Source: Ruminococcus flavefaciens ND2009 (GTDB lineage: Bacteria > Bacillota > Clostridia > Oscillospirales > Ruminococcaceae). From it: DNA of 64,000 nt. Each line of letters starts with the position of its first letter. Within the stretch, counting starts at the first letter, position 1. Both the position numbers and the translations under genes were made by a program. Under the pieces are notes generated by a model. It did not search any database and was not told where the DNA came from. It worked only from the letters and a program-made list of their open reading frames with translations. Positions 54,259 to 62,308 of this stretch are shown here, in pieces. The DNA lies in NCBI RefSeq assembly GCF_000621785.1, contig NZ_KK211346.1:449754-513753 (forward strand). Reading direction: 5' to 3'.

Positions 54259-54283
54259 TACACAGCTGTAACAGATTTGTCAA
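54255..54283 (-). promoter_or_regulatory. promoter of the GntR/ABC transporter operon
   Basis: On the minus strand TTGACA (54278-54283), 17 bp, TATACT (54255-54260). The -10 lies in the palindrome at 54241-54258. Confidence 0.88.
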
Positions 54284-54312
54284 GTACTTTTTCAAAAAAA
54301 TTTTTTGAGATT

Positions 54313-54352
54313 GCAAAAAAAATATCCGTACAGATCACCCTGTACGGATATT
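54313..54352 (-). terminator. pyrB terminator
   Basis: On the minus strand a stem of 12 bp (AATATCCGTACA at 54321-54332 against TGTACGGATATT at 54341-54352) is followed by a run of T residues at 54313-54320. Strong terminator for the asnB-HD-pyrB unit. Confidence 0.9.
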
Positions 54353-54357
54353 CATTT

Positions 54358-55440
54358 TTATATAAGTTTTCTCTCATCACAGTATTCGCACTCAAGAAGC
54401 GTTTCATCGCCGCTGGAGCGGAAGCTCTTGGGGAGGTATTCCTCATGGTTAGTAATACATCTTGGATTGCTGCATCTTACACCTGTAAAAACCTTGCCTT
54501 TAAGTGTCTCTGAAGGCTTTTTCTCCTTGAGTATAGTCATTATAAGAGCCATACGTACATACATACCATACTTAGCCTGCTTGAAGTACATTGCTCTCTC
54601 GTCATCATCTACTTCAACTGTGATCTCATCAACTCTCGGCAGGGGATGCATTACGATCATATCTTTATTTGCAAGAAGCATTTTCTTCTTGTCAAGGACA
54701 TATGTGTTCTTCTGAGCAAGATATTCCTCCTCACTTGCAAAACGCTCCTGCTGGATTCTTGTCATATAGAGTACATCGAGATCGCCGATAGCTTCTTCCA
54801 GGGTGTTTACCTCTGTAAAGCTGCTGCCGTTTGCCTTGATTATATCCTTTATGTAGGCAGGCATCCTCAGCTGAGGTGTAGAAATAAACACAAACTTATT
54901 GTTCTCGAACATACTCAGAGCCTTACATAGCGAGTGAACAGTTCTTCCGTTAAGAAGATCACCGCACATTCCTATAGTGAGCCCTGATAATGTCTTCTTT
55001 TCGATTTTCAGAGTAAGCAGATCGGTAAGTGTCTGAGTCGGGTGGAGGTGACCGCCGTCGCCTGCATTTATTACAGAGCAGTCGGTAGTAAGAGAAGCTG
55101 CCTTTGCTGCACCGGCAATAGGGTGACGTATAACAAGAACATCTGCATAATTGCTGACTATCTTTGTAGTATCCTTGATGGTCTCGCCCTTTGCAACTGA
55201 TGAATTGGCAGGATTATCAAATCCGATTATCTGTCCGCCAAGTCTTATCATGGCAGTCTGGAAGGACATCTGTGTCCTGGTGGACGGCTCATAGAAAAGT
55301 GTAGCCATTATCTTTCCGTCACATTCATGGGCGTAATCAGCAGGGGAGCGGTATATCTTTTCGCCAAGCTCTACCACGCTCTTCCACCATGAAACAGGAT
55401 AATCATTCAGATCAATAAGATGCTGATACTCTGAAAACAT
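54358..55440 (-). CDS. pyrB: aspartate carbamoyltransferase with PyrI-like zinc domain
   Basis: A 360-residue transcarbamylase that joins carbamoyl phosphate and aspartate for pyrimidine synthesis. The carbamoyl phosphate site is FYEPSTRTQMSF, with HPIAGAAKAA and HPLPRVDEI further on. The catalytic part ends near residue 310. The last 45 residues read VRCSNPRCITNHEEY, then LLECEYCDERKLI: Cys323, Cys328, Cys351 and Cys354 in a Cx4C...Cx2C pattern that equals the zinc domain of the regulatory subunit PyrI (C109, C114, C138, C141 in E. coli). PyrI's nucleotide-binding domain is missing. It is co-transcribed with the HD gene and asnB. Confidence 0.93.
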   Translation of the reverse strand: MFSEYQHLIDLNDYPVSWWKSVVELGEKIYRSPADYAHECDGKIMATLFYEPSTRTQMSFQTAMIRLGGQIIGFDNPANSSVAKGETIKDTTKIVSNYADVLVIRHPIAGAAKAASLTTDCSVINAGDGGHLHPTQTLTDLLTLKIEKKTLSGLTIGMCGDLLNGRTVHSLCKALSMFENNKFVFISTPQLRMPAYIKDIIKANGSSFTEVNTLEEAIGDLDVLYMTRIQQERFASEEEYLAQKNTYVLDKKKMLLANKDMIVMHPLPRVDEITVEVDDDERAMYFKQAKYGMYVRMALIMTILKEKKPSETLKGKVFTGVRCSNPRCITNHEEYLPKSFRSSGDETLLECEYCDERKLI

Positions 55441-55462
55441 ATTTGAACCTCCGTTGTATTAT

Positions 55463-56131
55463 TTACAGTATTTTACTGTCATTTATCATCATTTCAAACT
55501 GAACTCCCAGGAACTTAGAAGCTCTTTTGCACAGCAGCATACGCTCCATAAATATCTCAAAATATTCAAGTACGGAGGATATTTCCGTATCTATCTGGAG
55601 TTCAAGTATAATAGAGGTCTTGCTGTCATTAAATCTTACATTTGATTTTTCTACTGCATAGTTTACACGGTCGTGAATATCAAATGTAAGAAGGTCATGA
55701 TTACGGACACGGCTTCTTCTGACATCGGTCTTGTCACCGATTATCATTGCAGCCGAAATAGGGTCAAGAGGCTGACCCGTACCCTCGTCATGGTTTCCGA
55801 TAGCGGAAATTATAGAGCATATCTCGTCCGCAGGCATACTCAGATTATCCAGCAGTCTGAAAGCCATGACCGCACCGCTCTGAGCATGGTCCACTCTGTT
55901 TATAACATTACCGATGTCATGCATTATGGAGGCTATTTTAGCAAGCTCCACAGTCCTTTCATCGTACCCAAGCGACTCAAGTATCATAGCTGATGTGTGT
56001 GCAACTCTCTCCACATGAGGAAAGGAATGCTCGGTGTATCCCAGCGCCTCAAGAGCCTTGTCGGCACGGCGAATATATTCCATTATATCCGGATTTTGTT
56101 TTATATATTTATAAGTAACTATACTTGGCAT
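55463..56131 (-). CDS. HD-domain phosphohydrolase
   Basis: A 222-residue protein with an HD domain: FPHVERVAHTSAMIL gives the first His, IMHDIGNVINRVDH the HD pair, and GNHDEGTG and DKTDVRRSR further metal ligands. HD proteins commonly hydrolyse nucleotides or cyclic dinucleotides. It lies 15 bp after asnB and 22 bp before pyrB; the ACAGTA-TTT-TACTGT hairpin (55465-55479) overlaps its stop codon. Function with its neighbours is unknown. Confidence 0.85.
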   Translation of the reverse strand: MPSIVTYKYIKQNPDIMEYIRRADKALEALGYTEHSFPHVERVAHTSAMILESLGYDERTVELAKIASIMHDIGNVINRVDHAQSGAVMAFRLLDNLSMPADEICSIISAIGNHDEGTGQPLDPISAAMIIGDKTDVRRSRVRNHDLLTFDIHDRVNYAVEKSNVRFNDSKTSIILELQIDTEISSVLEYFEIFMERMLLCKRASKFLGVQFEMMINDSKIL

Positions 56132-56146
56132 ATTATCTCCTGTAGA

Positions 56147-58018
56147 TCAATATTTTCCGTCGTTTTCAAAATAGACCTTATACCATACAAGGAAGATGAA
56201 AACGGTCCATATCTTACGGCTGTTATCTGCCTTGCCTGCACGGTGGTCATCAAGAAGCTTCAAAAGGGGAGCGGTATTGAAGAATTTCTGAGAGCTCTCT
56301 CCCTCAAAATAGCTCTTTACCAGCTCATAATACTTGTCTTCTTTAAGCCATACCCTTATAGGAACAGGGAAGCCGAGCTTCTTTTTTGCTGCTGTCTTTG
56401 CGGTCTGCTCGGGAGTATCCTTTTTCGCCGCCAGACGCATAGCATACTTTGTGATGTACTTTGTCTCATCAGTACCCTTATCATGTGTGACTCTGTACTT
56501 AGTGGGTATTTTCTCTGCGAGAGCCATGACCTCTTTATCAAGGAAGGGGACTCTCAGCTCAAGCGAATTTGCCATACTCATTTTATCAGCCTTGAGGAGT
56601 ATATCTCCTGCCATCCACATATGAAGGTCAAGATACTGCATTTTTGTAACATCGTCCTTACCCCTGACATTCTTATAAAAATGCCATGTTATCTGTGTAG
56701 GATCAGGAGCTTCTGTTTCTATCTTCAGAAGAGCCTTTCTGTCATCAGGGGTAAACATATAAGCGTTTCCGATAAAGCGCTCCTCAACGTCCTTGCCCTT
56801 GCGGACAAAGAAATTCACTCCGCGTCTTGCTGGAAGCTTTGAAGCTATCTTGCCGATACCTCTTTTTACAGGGCGCGGCAGTTTATCATACAGTGTGCCG
56901 TCCGGATCACTGTAAACATTATAACCGCCGAATATCTCGTCAGCACCCTCACCTGAGAGAACGACCTTGAGCTTTTCAGAAGCTATATTGCAGACGAAAT
57001 AAAGTGCAACTGCGGAAGGATCAGCAAGAGGTTCGTCCATATGGTACTGTATCATAGAAAGGCTGTTCCAGTATTCCTCGGGAGTAATGACCTTGCTGGT
57101 ATTCTCCTTGCCGATAGCAGCCGAGAAATTCTTAGCCCAACCGATCTCATTATATTTTTCATCGCTGCCGAATCCGACTGTAAAGGTCTTGTCAACATCG
57201 GCAATTGCCGCTACATAGCTTGAATCAACACCGCTGGAGAGGAATGAGCCGACCTCAACATCGGCTATTTTATGGGCCTCAACGGAGTTATGGAATGTAT
57301 CGGAGATCATATTCACCCACTCATCAAGCTGCGGCTTGCCGTCAGCGTTAAATTTTACGTCCCAATATCGCTTAGCTTCAAATTTTCCGTCCTTGAATCG
57401 GAAATAATGAGCAGGTGGAAGCTTGTAAACATTTTTAAAGAAAGTTTCGGAAGTAGGGGAGTACTGGAAGGTGAGATAGTTCTCAAGTGCAGTTGTGTTC
57501 AGCTCTTTAGTGAAATTCGGATGTTCAAGGAAACTCTTTATCTCTGAGCCGAACATAAGCGTACCATTCATATTTGCATAGTACATCGGCTTGATGCCGA
57601 AAAAGTCTCTTGCGCCGAAAAGCTCTTTTTTATTTTTGTCCCAAATAACGAATGAAAACATACCTCTGAGCATATTCAGAAGCTTTTCACCGTATTCCTC
57701 GTAGCCGTGTATAAGAACTTCTGTATCCGTGTTTGTTCTGAAGCTGTGACCTGCTTCTATGAGCTTTTCACGGATCTCCTTATAATTATAGATCTCTCCG
57801 TTAAAGATAATAACAAGAGAACTATCCTCGTTGAAGATTGGCTGATCGCCGCTTGAGCTAATATCAATGATACTAAGCCTTCTGTGACCGAGAGCAATAT
57901 CCTCGTCAATATATTTGCCCTCTGCGTCCGGCCCCCTGTGTCTGATACGGTCCATCATTTTTTCAAGGACTTCGTCAGTATTTTCAATATTATTCGTAAA
58001 ACCTACGATTCCACACAT
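56147..58018 (-). CDS. asnB: asparagine synthase (glutamine-hydrolysing)
   Basis: A 623-residue enzyme. The N-terminal glutamine amidotransferase domain starts MCGIVGF with Cys1 as nucleophile after Met removal, and has RIRHRGPDAEG and FNGEIYNY. The synthetase domain has the ATP-binding SSGVDSSYVAA and VLSGEGADEIFGGYN. It converts aspartate, glutamine and ATP to asparagine. GGAGG lies 10 bp before the ATG. It heads the operon with the HD and pyrB genes, joining two steps that use aspartate. Confidence 0.96.
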   Translation of the reverse strand: MCGIVGFTNNIENTDEVLEKMMDRIRHRGPDAEGKYIDEDIALGHRRLSIIDISSSGDQPIFNEDSSLVIIFNGEIYNYKEIREKLIEAGHSFRTNTDTEVLIHGYEEYGEKLLNMLRGMFSFVIWDKNKKELFGARDFFGIKPMYYANMNGTLMFGSEIKSFLEHPNFTKELNTTALENYLTFQYSPTSETFFKNVYKLPPAHYFRFKDGKFEAKRYWDVKFNADGKPQLDEWVNMISDTFHNSVEAHKIADVEVGSFLSSGVDSSYVAAIADVDKTFTVGFGSDEKYNEIGWAKNFSAAIGKENTSKVITPEEYWNSLSMIQYHMDEPLADPSAVALYFVCNIASEKLKVVLSGEGADEIFGGYNVYSDPDGTLYDKLPRPVKRGIGKIASKLPARRGVNFFVRKGKDVEERFIGNAYMFTPDDRKALLKIETEAPDPTQITWHFYKNVRGKDDVTKMQYLDLHMWMAGDILLKADKMSMANSLELRVPFLDKEVMALAEKIPTKYRVTHDKGTDETKYITKYAMRLAAKKDTPEQTAKTAAKKKLGFPVPIRVWLKEDKYYELVKSYFEGESSQKFFNTAPLLKLLDDHRAGKADNSRKIWTVFIFLVWYKVYFENDGKY

Positions 58019-58062
58019 AGATAGTTGACCTCCGATTTTCTATCTGATAAATCTCCCAAAAT

Positions 58063-58091
58063 ATTATACTACAAATCTGATGATTTTGCAA
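58063..58091 (-). promoter_or_regulatory. asnB promoter
   Basis: On the minus strand TTGCAA (58086-58091), 17 bp, TATAAT (58063-58068). Confidence 0.85.
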
Positions 58092-58114
58092 CATATAAAG
58101 ACAGCTTTTACATA

Positions 58115-59104
58115 TTATTTATCATCATCGCTCTCAGATGTTATTTTTGCGAGCGGATTGCTTTCTATGGCGTTTCTTACGTTCTCATCATTTAGATGAG
58201 TGTATATCTCTGTAGTGGATATGCTTGCGTGTCCAAGAAGCTCCTTGAGAGTAAGCACATCTGCATCTCCATATTGATACATAAGTGTAGCAGCTGTATG
58301 ACGAAGCTTATGTGTGGTAATTCCTTTTCCGTCAAGGCCTGCTTTCTGCAATGTTTCTTCAACTATCTGCTGAACACGGCGCTTTGAAATACGTCTGTTC
58401 TGATTGCTTATAAACAATGCAGGCTCATCAGCAGCCTTTGGATTATTCTTCCGTATTTCAAGATATTTATTGAGAGCATCAACACAAGCAGCATTCAGAT
58501 ACACCATACGCTCCTTACTGCGTTTGCCAAGTACCTTGAGTCGATTTTCATAAAAATCTATATCTTTTATGTTAATCCCAACAAGCTCGCTGAGACGCAT
58601 ACCGCAGTTAAGAAAAAGAGTTATAATACAATAATCCCTCTTTGAATCGGCACTGTCAGCAGTCTCAAGAAGCCTTAAACTCTCGTTCAGAGAAAGGAAC
58701 TTAGGCAAAGAAGCCTTCGGTACCGGAACATCAAGATCCTTTGTGGGATTGATTTCAATGATATGCGCTACTTTTTCCAGATATTTAAAGAAACTTCTAA
58801 GGGATGAGATCTTCCTGTAGCGAGCTCTGTCCTTGTTTTTTCGCTCGTCCGAGGTATAAAAAATAAAATTATATATGTCCGAAACAGTGATCTTTCTGAG
58901 GTCTGCTGTAGTCATATCACGTATCGCTATTTCCTCAAGGGGCTTTCCTGTGTTATGTTCATTCTCATAAACGAACCTAAGAAACAACCGTATATCGGTA
59001 TAATATTCCTCAATAGTCCTTTGAGCAAGAAGTTTAACTATTTTCATATGTACAAGATAATCATTGAGAAACTCAGGATTATCGGGTGAGTTCAGATTAT
59101 TCAT
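58115..59104 (-). CDS. tyrosine recombinase (XerC/XerD family)
   Basis: A 329-residue recombinase with N-terminal SAM-like core-binding domain (about 10-115) and C-terminal catalytic domain. All catalytic residues are found: Arg170 (GMRLSEL), Lys194, His265 and Arg268 (THKLRHTA), His292 (LGHASI) and Tyr301 (IYTHL). It overlaps the NUDIX gene by 4 bp (ATGA), so it is expressed as a cellular operon and not as part of a visible mobile element. It may act as XerC or in another site-specific inversion; the partner and dif site are not in the window. Confidence 0.9.
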   Translation of the reverse strand: MNNLNSPDNPEFLNDYLVHMKIVKLLAQRTIEEYYTDIRLFLRFVYENEHNTGKPLEEIAIRDMTTADLRKITVSDIYNFIFYTSDERKNKDRARYRKISSLRSFFKYLEKVAHIIEINPTKDLDVPVPKASLPKFLSLNESLRLLETADSADSKRDYCIITLFLNCGMRLSELVGINIKDIDFYENRLKVLGKRSKERMVYLNAACVDALNKYLEIRKNNPKAADEPALFISNQNRRISKRRVQQIVEETLQKAGLDGKGITTHKLRHTAATLMYQYGDADVLTLKELLGHASISTTEIYTHLNDENVRNAIESNPLAKITSESDDDK

Positions 59105-59616
59105 AAAAGCCCGTCCTTTACAAGTGATTCAAGAACACGTGATTCACGCTCTATAAGTTGTTCATCATAGCCGCAATGATCATGTGTTCTGTTAACTGAA
59201 ATAGCATAATCGGGTGACACGTATTCAAGTACAAAGCCCTCATCAGCTTCATATTCATCAAGCGACTGCCGGCTTTCATCCGATAATACATCACACAGAT
59301 AATAAAAGTTTTCCTGCTCAAAAACTGTGTTTTCTTCAAAGCGGCTTTTCTGGATCCTCAGGACCGAACCATACTCAGTTACCGAAGGCTCATAAATGAT
59401 AAGACCAGTCTCTTCAGACATCTCACGCTTGAGAGTTTCTATGTGAGCTTCATTATTTTCGATTCCGCCGCCAGGAAACTTATAATAATCAAACTTTCTG
59501 CTGTAAACCATTGCGACTTTCTTATTATTGATTATAATACCACGCACGGACGGTCGATTATATCTTTTCCAGCTATTATCGTAATCCTTTTGATCCATTA
59601 TAAATAGATGTCTCAT
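59101..59616 (-). CDS. NUDIX hydrolase
   Basis: A 171-residue protein with Nudix box GGGIENNEAHIETLKREM continuing SEETGL. The start at 59616 is set by AGGAGAG. Strand order (MVYSRKFDYYKFPGGGIE) is typical. It is the first gene of a two-gene unit with the tyrosine recombinase and is preceded by a promoter and a perfect 14-bp inverted repeat in the leader. The substrate is unknown. Confidence 0.87.
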   Translation of the reverse strand: MRHLFIMDQKDYDNSWKRYNRPSVRGIIINNKKVAMVYSRKFDYYKFPGGGIENNEAHIETLKREMSEETGLIIYEPSVTEYGSVLRIQKSRFEENTVFEQENFYYLCDVLSDESRQSLDEYEADEGFVLEYVSPDYAISVNRTHDHCGYDEQLIERESRVLESLVKDGLL

Positions 59617-59641
59617 AACTCTCTCCTGTTAATATGTCTCT

Positions 59642-59675
59642 AAACTTTCACCAAACTTTGATTTGGTGAAAGTTT
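59642..59675. repeat. 14-bp perfect inverted repeat in the NUDIX/recombinase leader
   Basis: AAACTTTCACCAAA (59642-59655) and TTTGGTGAAAGTTT (59662-59675) flank CTTTGA. In the transcript it would form a strong stem about 15-48 nt after the predicted start. It could be an operator, an mRNA stabiliser or a recombination site. Confidence 0.8.
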
Positions 59676-59696
59676 GCCTCTTTTTTCATTAGTTTT

Positions 59697-59725
59697 ATTA
59701 TATCACTTCTCTTTGCTTTTTTCAA
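59697..59725 (-). promoter_or_regulatory. promoter of the NUDIX/recombinase unit
   Basis: On the minus strand TTGAAA (59720-59725), 17 bp, TATAAT (59697-59702), with TGA before the -10. Confidence 0.85.
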
Positions 59726-59750
59726 GAAAAATCATTTTATAGCTATAAAA

Positions 59751-59774
59751 AAGCTCCCTGAGATCAGGGAGCTT
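59751..59774 (-). terminator. aquaporin terminator
   Basis: AAGCTCCCTGA (59751-59761) pairs with TCAGGGAGCTT (59764-59774), a tight loop of 2 nt; the minus strand continues TTTTTTATAG. Confidence 0.88.
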
Positions 59775-59780
59775 AAATCA

Positions 59781-60569
59781 TTATTTCTTTTTCTTCTTAT
59801 TAGAGTTGCTCTTTGAAGCTGTTGTTTTAGCGGGAGTAACTGTCTTAGCTGCCGGCTTTTCTGCAACAGGCTTTACAACCTTGTTTGAAGACTCAAGGAA
59901 CTTATAAACAAATGCTGCAAGTAATGCGCCTACAAAAGGTCCTACGATAAATACCCAAAGATCGCCGAGAGCATCGCCGCCTGCTAAAAGCGCGGGTCCA
60001 AGGCTTCTTGCGGGATTTACAGATGTACCTGTAAGACCGATTCCAAAGATATGTACAAGTGTAAGAGTCAGACCGATTATAAGTCCGCCGAATGAACCGT
60101 GATTAGCCTTCTTTGATGTAACACCCAGAATTGTCATTACAAAGATGAATGTAAGAAGGATCTCTACCAGTATTCCTGCACCTGCGTTACCGTTAACGCC
60201 TGCAAGTCCGTTTGCTCCGTAGCCGCCGGTCATATCTGTAACATCCCCAAGATCGAAGATAGCTTTGAGCATACCTGCACCTGCGATAGCGCCGACACAC
60301 TGTGACACTACATAACCGATAAAGTCGGTAAATGTCATGCCACCTGTGAGAAGAACTCCGAGAGATACCGCAGGATTTATGTGGCAGCCTGAAATGTTTC
60401 CGATACAGTAAGCCATACCAACGATAACGAGACCGAAAGCAAGTGCGGTGAGGATATATCCCCCGCCTGATGTTGCGTCGCAGCCTACAAGCATTGCTGT
60501 ACCGCAGCCGAGAAGCACAAGTACAAATGTACCAATTACTTCAGCGATGTACTTTTTGATTGATTCCAT
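59781..60569 (-). CDS. aquaporin (MIP family channel)
   Basis: A 262-residue channel protein with six membrane helices and the two half-helices HINPAVSLG and SVNPARSLG carrying the NPA motifs. AEVIGTFVLVLLGCG at the N terminus is typical of AqpZ-like water channels, rather than glycerol facilitators, but the selectivity is a weak inference. After the last helix (about 228) comes a 33-residue Lys/Ala/Pro tail ending in KKKKK, unusual for the family. It is transcribed alone from its own promoter. Confidence 0.93.
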   Translation of the reverse strand: MESIKKYIAEVIGTFVLVLLGCGTAMLVGCDATSGGGYILTALAFGLVIVGMAYCIGNISGCHINPAVSLGVLLTGGMTFTDFIGYVVSQCVGAIAGAGMLKAIFDLGDVTDMTGGYGANGLAGVNGNAGAGILVEILLTFIFVMTILGVTSKKANHGSFGGLIIGLTLTLVHIFGIGLTGTSVNPARSLGPALLAGGDALGDLWVFIVGPFVGALLAAFVYKFLESSNKVVKPVAEKPAAKTVTPAKTTASKSNSNKKKKK

Positions 60570-60620
60570 ATTTTTTTGCCTCCTTAAATAATTTGTTCTA
60601 CCGGTATAACCGATAAAACT

Positions 60621-60650
60621 ATTATATCATCATTTGCAGCTTTTTGTCAA
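60621..60650 (-). promoter_or_regulatory. aquaporin promoter
   Basis: On the minus strand TTGACA (60645-60650), 18 bp, TATAAT (60621-60626), with TGA before the -10. Confidence 0.8.
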
Positions 60651-60697
60651 CAAGCTGCGACAAAAATGTAAACTTTAATTATTAGTTAATTATAACA

Positions 60698-60722
60698 AAA
60701 CAGCTGCATAAAGCAGCTGTTT
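60698..60722 (-). terminator. terminator of the sortase operon
   Basis: AAACAGCTGC (60698-60707) pairs with GCAGCTGTTT (60713-60722); the minus strand continues TTGTTATAATT. It follows the last gene of the operon. Confidence 0.85.
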
Positions 60723-60725
60723 AAG

Positions 60726-61622
60726 TCAGTTAATATCTGTAGGTTTTGTATCGGGATATTTTTTCTTCTCATGTGTGACACCATATATCACCACAAGTGA
60801 GATACCAATAACTATAAACGCCATCTGAACAGCCATAAAAGCTTCTGTATACTTGTACATAGCACTGGTGAATGCAGTGAATACGGGAGCCTGCTTTATT
60901 GAAAAGGAATCGAAGTATTTCACGGCTAAAAGATATATACTCGGAACTCCGCCGAGAATGCCCGAGATTATAGCAGAAATACCGCACCAATACAGTGTTG
61001 TTATCTTCTTTTTGCGATTTATCAGTACAAGAAGTATTATCATCAGTATAGTAGCACCGAGAACACCCGCTGTAGCCAAAAAGCGGTTTGAATACAGCTT
61101 AGATAGTTTCGGAAGAATACCATGTTCACTCATTGACGAAAATTTATAGACATCACAATATGCACCGATGGTTTTGTATGCGTTCTCCTTTGTGTTACGA
61201 AGCTTGAGACCGAAGTTATCGTCCTTTTCATAGTTGTTTTCGTCAGCAAAATCATTGAAAAAGCGGTCAATACTTTCCTCGAGCTTCTGATTTGAAGGCA
61301 CATTTACATTCATCCTTCCGCTGCCTTCAAGAGCATCAAATGCAGCATCGATATAAGCTTCCTCTACACTTTTCAGGTAAGAATTACTGATAGAGTCCAT
61401 ATAAACTTCCGATGGAATTCCTGTTGTATTATACTTATCCTTGTAATTCTTATTCAGCTCGGTATATATCTTTGACTCGAGGTCGTTTTTAGCCGCAAGA
61501 TTTTTCAGCTTTGAAGAAGAAATATTTATATCCACAAGAAGAACAGCTGAACTGATGATCAGAAGAAAAACAAGTATAACTGATATTATCAGTGAAGGAA
61601 GGTAGGTACTTACTTTTTTCAT
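60726..61622 (-). CDS. membrane protein of the sortase operon
   Basis: A 298-residue protein with an N-terminal membrane helix (about 9-30), an extracellular domain of about 150 residues, and three C-terminal helices (about 182-202, 207-234, 262-282). I recognise no family. Its start overlaps the sortase stop by 4 bp, so both are produced together. A helper role for anchoring or export is inferred from position alone. Confidence 0.75.
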   Translation of the reverse strand: MKKVSTYLPSLIISVILVFLLIISSAVLLVDINISSSKLKNLAAKNDLESKIYTELNKNYKDKYNTTGIPSEVYMDSISNSYLKSVEEAYIDAAFDALEGSGRMNVNVPSNQKLEESIDRFFNDFADENNYEKDDNFGLKLRNTKENAYKTIGAYCDVYKFSSMSEHGILPKLSKLYSNRFLATAGVLGATILMIILLVLINRKKKITTLYWCGISAIISGILGGVPSIYLLAVKYFDSFSIKQAPVFTAFTSAMYKYTEAFMAVQMAFIVIGISLVVIYGVTHEKKKYPDTKPTDIN

Positions 61623-62308
61623 CGTGAGAGCTCCCCTCCTTTTATGCTGTAGAACTTTTTCTCTGTAAGCTCACATACAACTCCCGTACGCTCGTCAGCA
61701 TTGCCGAGAATATCCTTTTTACAGGTATAGAGCGTCAGTTTTGTGTCTTCGGAGGGAGCGACATACTTGCCGTCCTTCTTGTTAAAGCTGATAGGTTCCT
61801 TTACTGTATAAACAAATGAACCGTAGTTGGTCCTGAGCGTTACGGTATCGCCTTTTTCAAGCTTGTAAAGCTCAGAGAAAAATGTATCAACATGAGCACT
61901 TATCACAGTATTGCCCTTATCTCCTATAATGACTGATCCGGCAGACTGGCAGGCACCGCGTTCAAACAATTCGGAATTGCTTCCCCAGTATACAGGGATA
62001 GTAATGTCAAAAGCGGAACAGGTCATTTCAGCATACATCTCACCGAATTTAGGTCTGATGAACTCCCCCTCTTCGGAGGTTTCACCATCATAATCAGTTA
62101 TAATATCATTATCACGTACAACAAGTCCGGAACCTGCTGACTCGGGAGTATTTTTAAGGCTGTCCATAAAAGCCAGATTAAGGTACATCCTGATCTTGTC
62201 AGAAGGTTTTATCATAGCTATCATAAACAGACCTATACAAAGAGCCAGAAGAACGAACGGTGTAGCAATATGGATCAGAGTGCTGTCTTTGTTTTTATTC
62301 TTTTCCAT
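61619..62308 (-). CDS. sortase (class D-like)
   Basis: A 229-residue cysteine transpeptidase with an N-terminal membrane helix (about 14-33) and catalytic domain outside. Catalytic residues: His139 (ISAHVD), Cys196 (TLYTC) and Arg207 (DERTG). The TLYTC motif and the loop lengths recall class D, but class was not tested by search. It starts directly after the upstream gene's stop, with CGGAGA as ribosome binding site, and overlaps the next gene. It probably attaches the product of the upstream gene to the cell wall. Confidence 0.9.
   Translation of the reverse strand: MEKNKNKDSTLIHIATPFVLLALCIGLFMIAMIKPSDKIRMYLNLAFMDSLKNTPESAGSGLVVRDNDIITDYDGETSEEGEFIRPKFGEMYAEMTCSAFDITIPVYWGSNSELFERGACQSAGSVIIGDKGNTVISAHVDTFFSELYKLEKGDTVTLRTNYGSFVYTVKEPISFNKKDGKYVAPSEDTKLTLYTCKKDILGNADERTGVVCELTEKKFYSIKGGELSR

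Noticed and set aside
58115..59104. Tyrosine recombinase as integrase of a mobile element
   Set aside because: No attachment repeats, phage or conjugation genes are near; it is coupled to a NUDIX gene between housekeeping genes.
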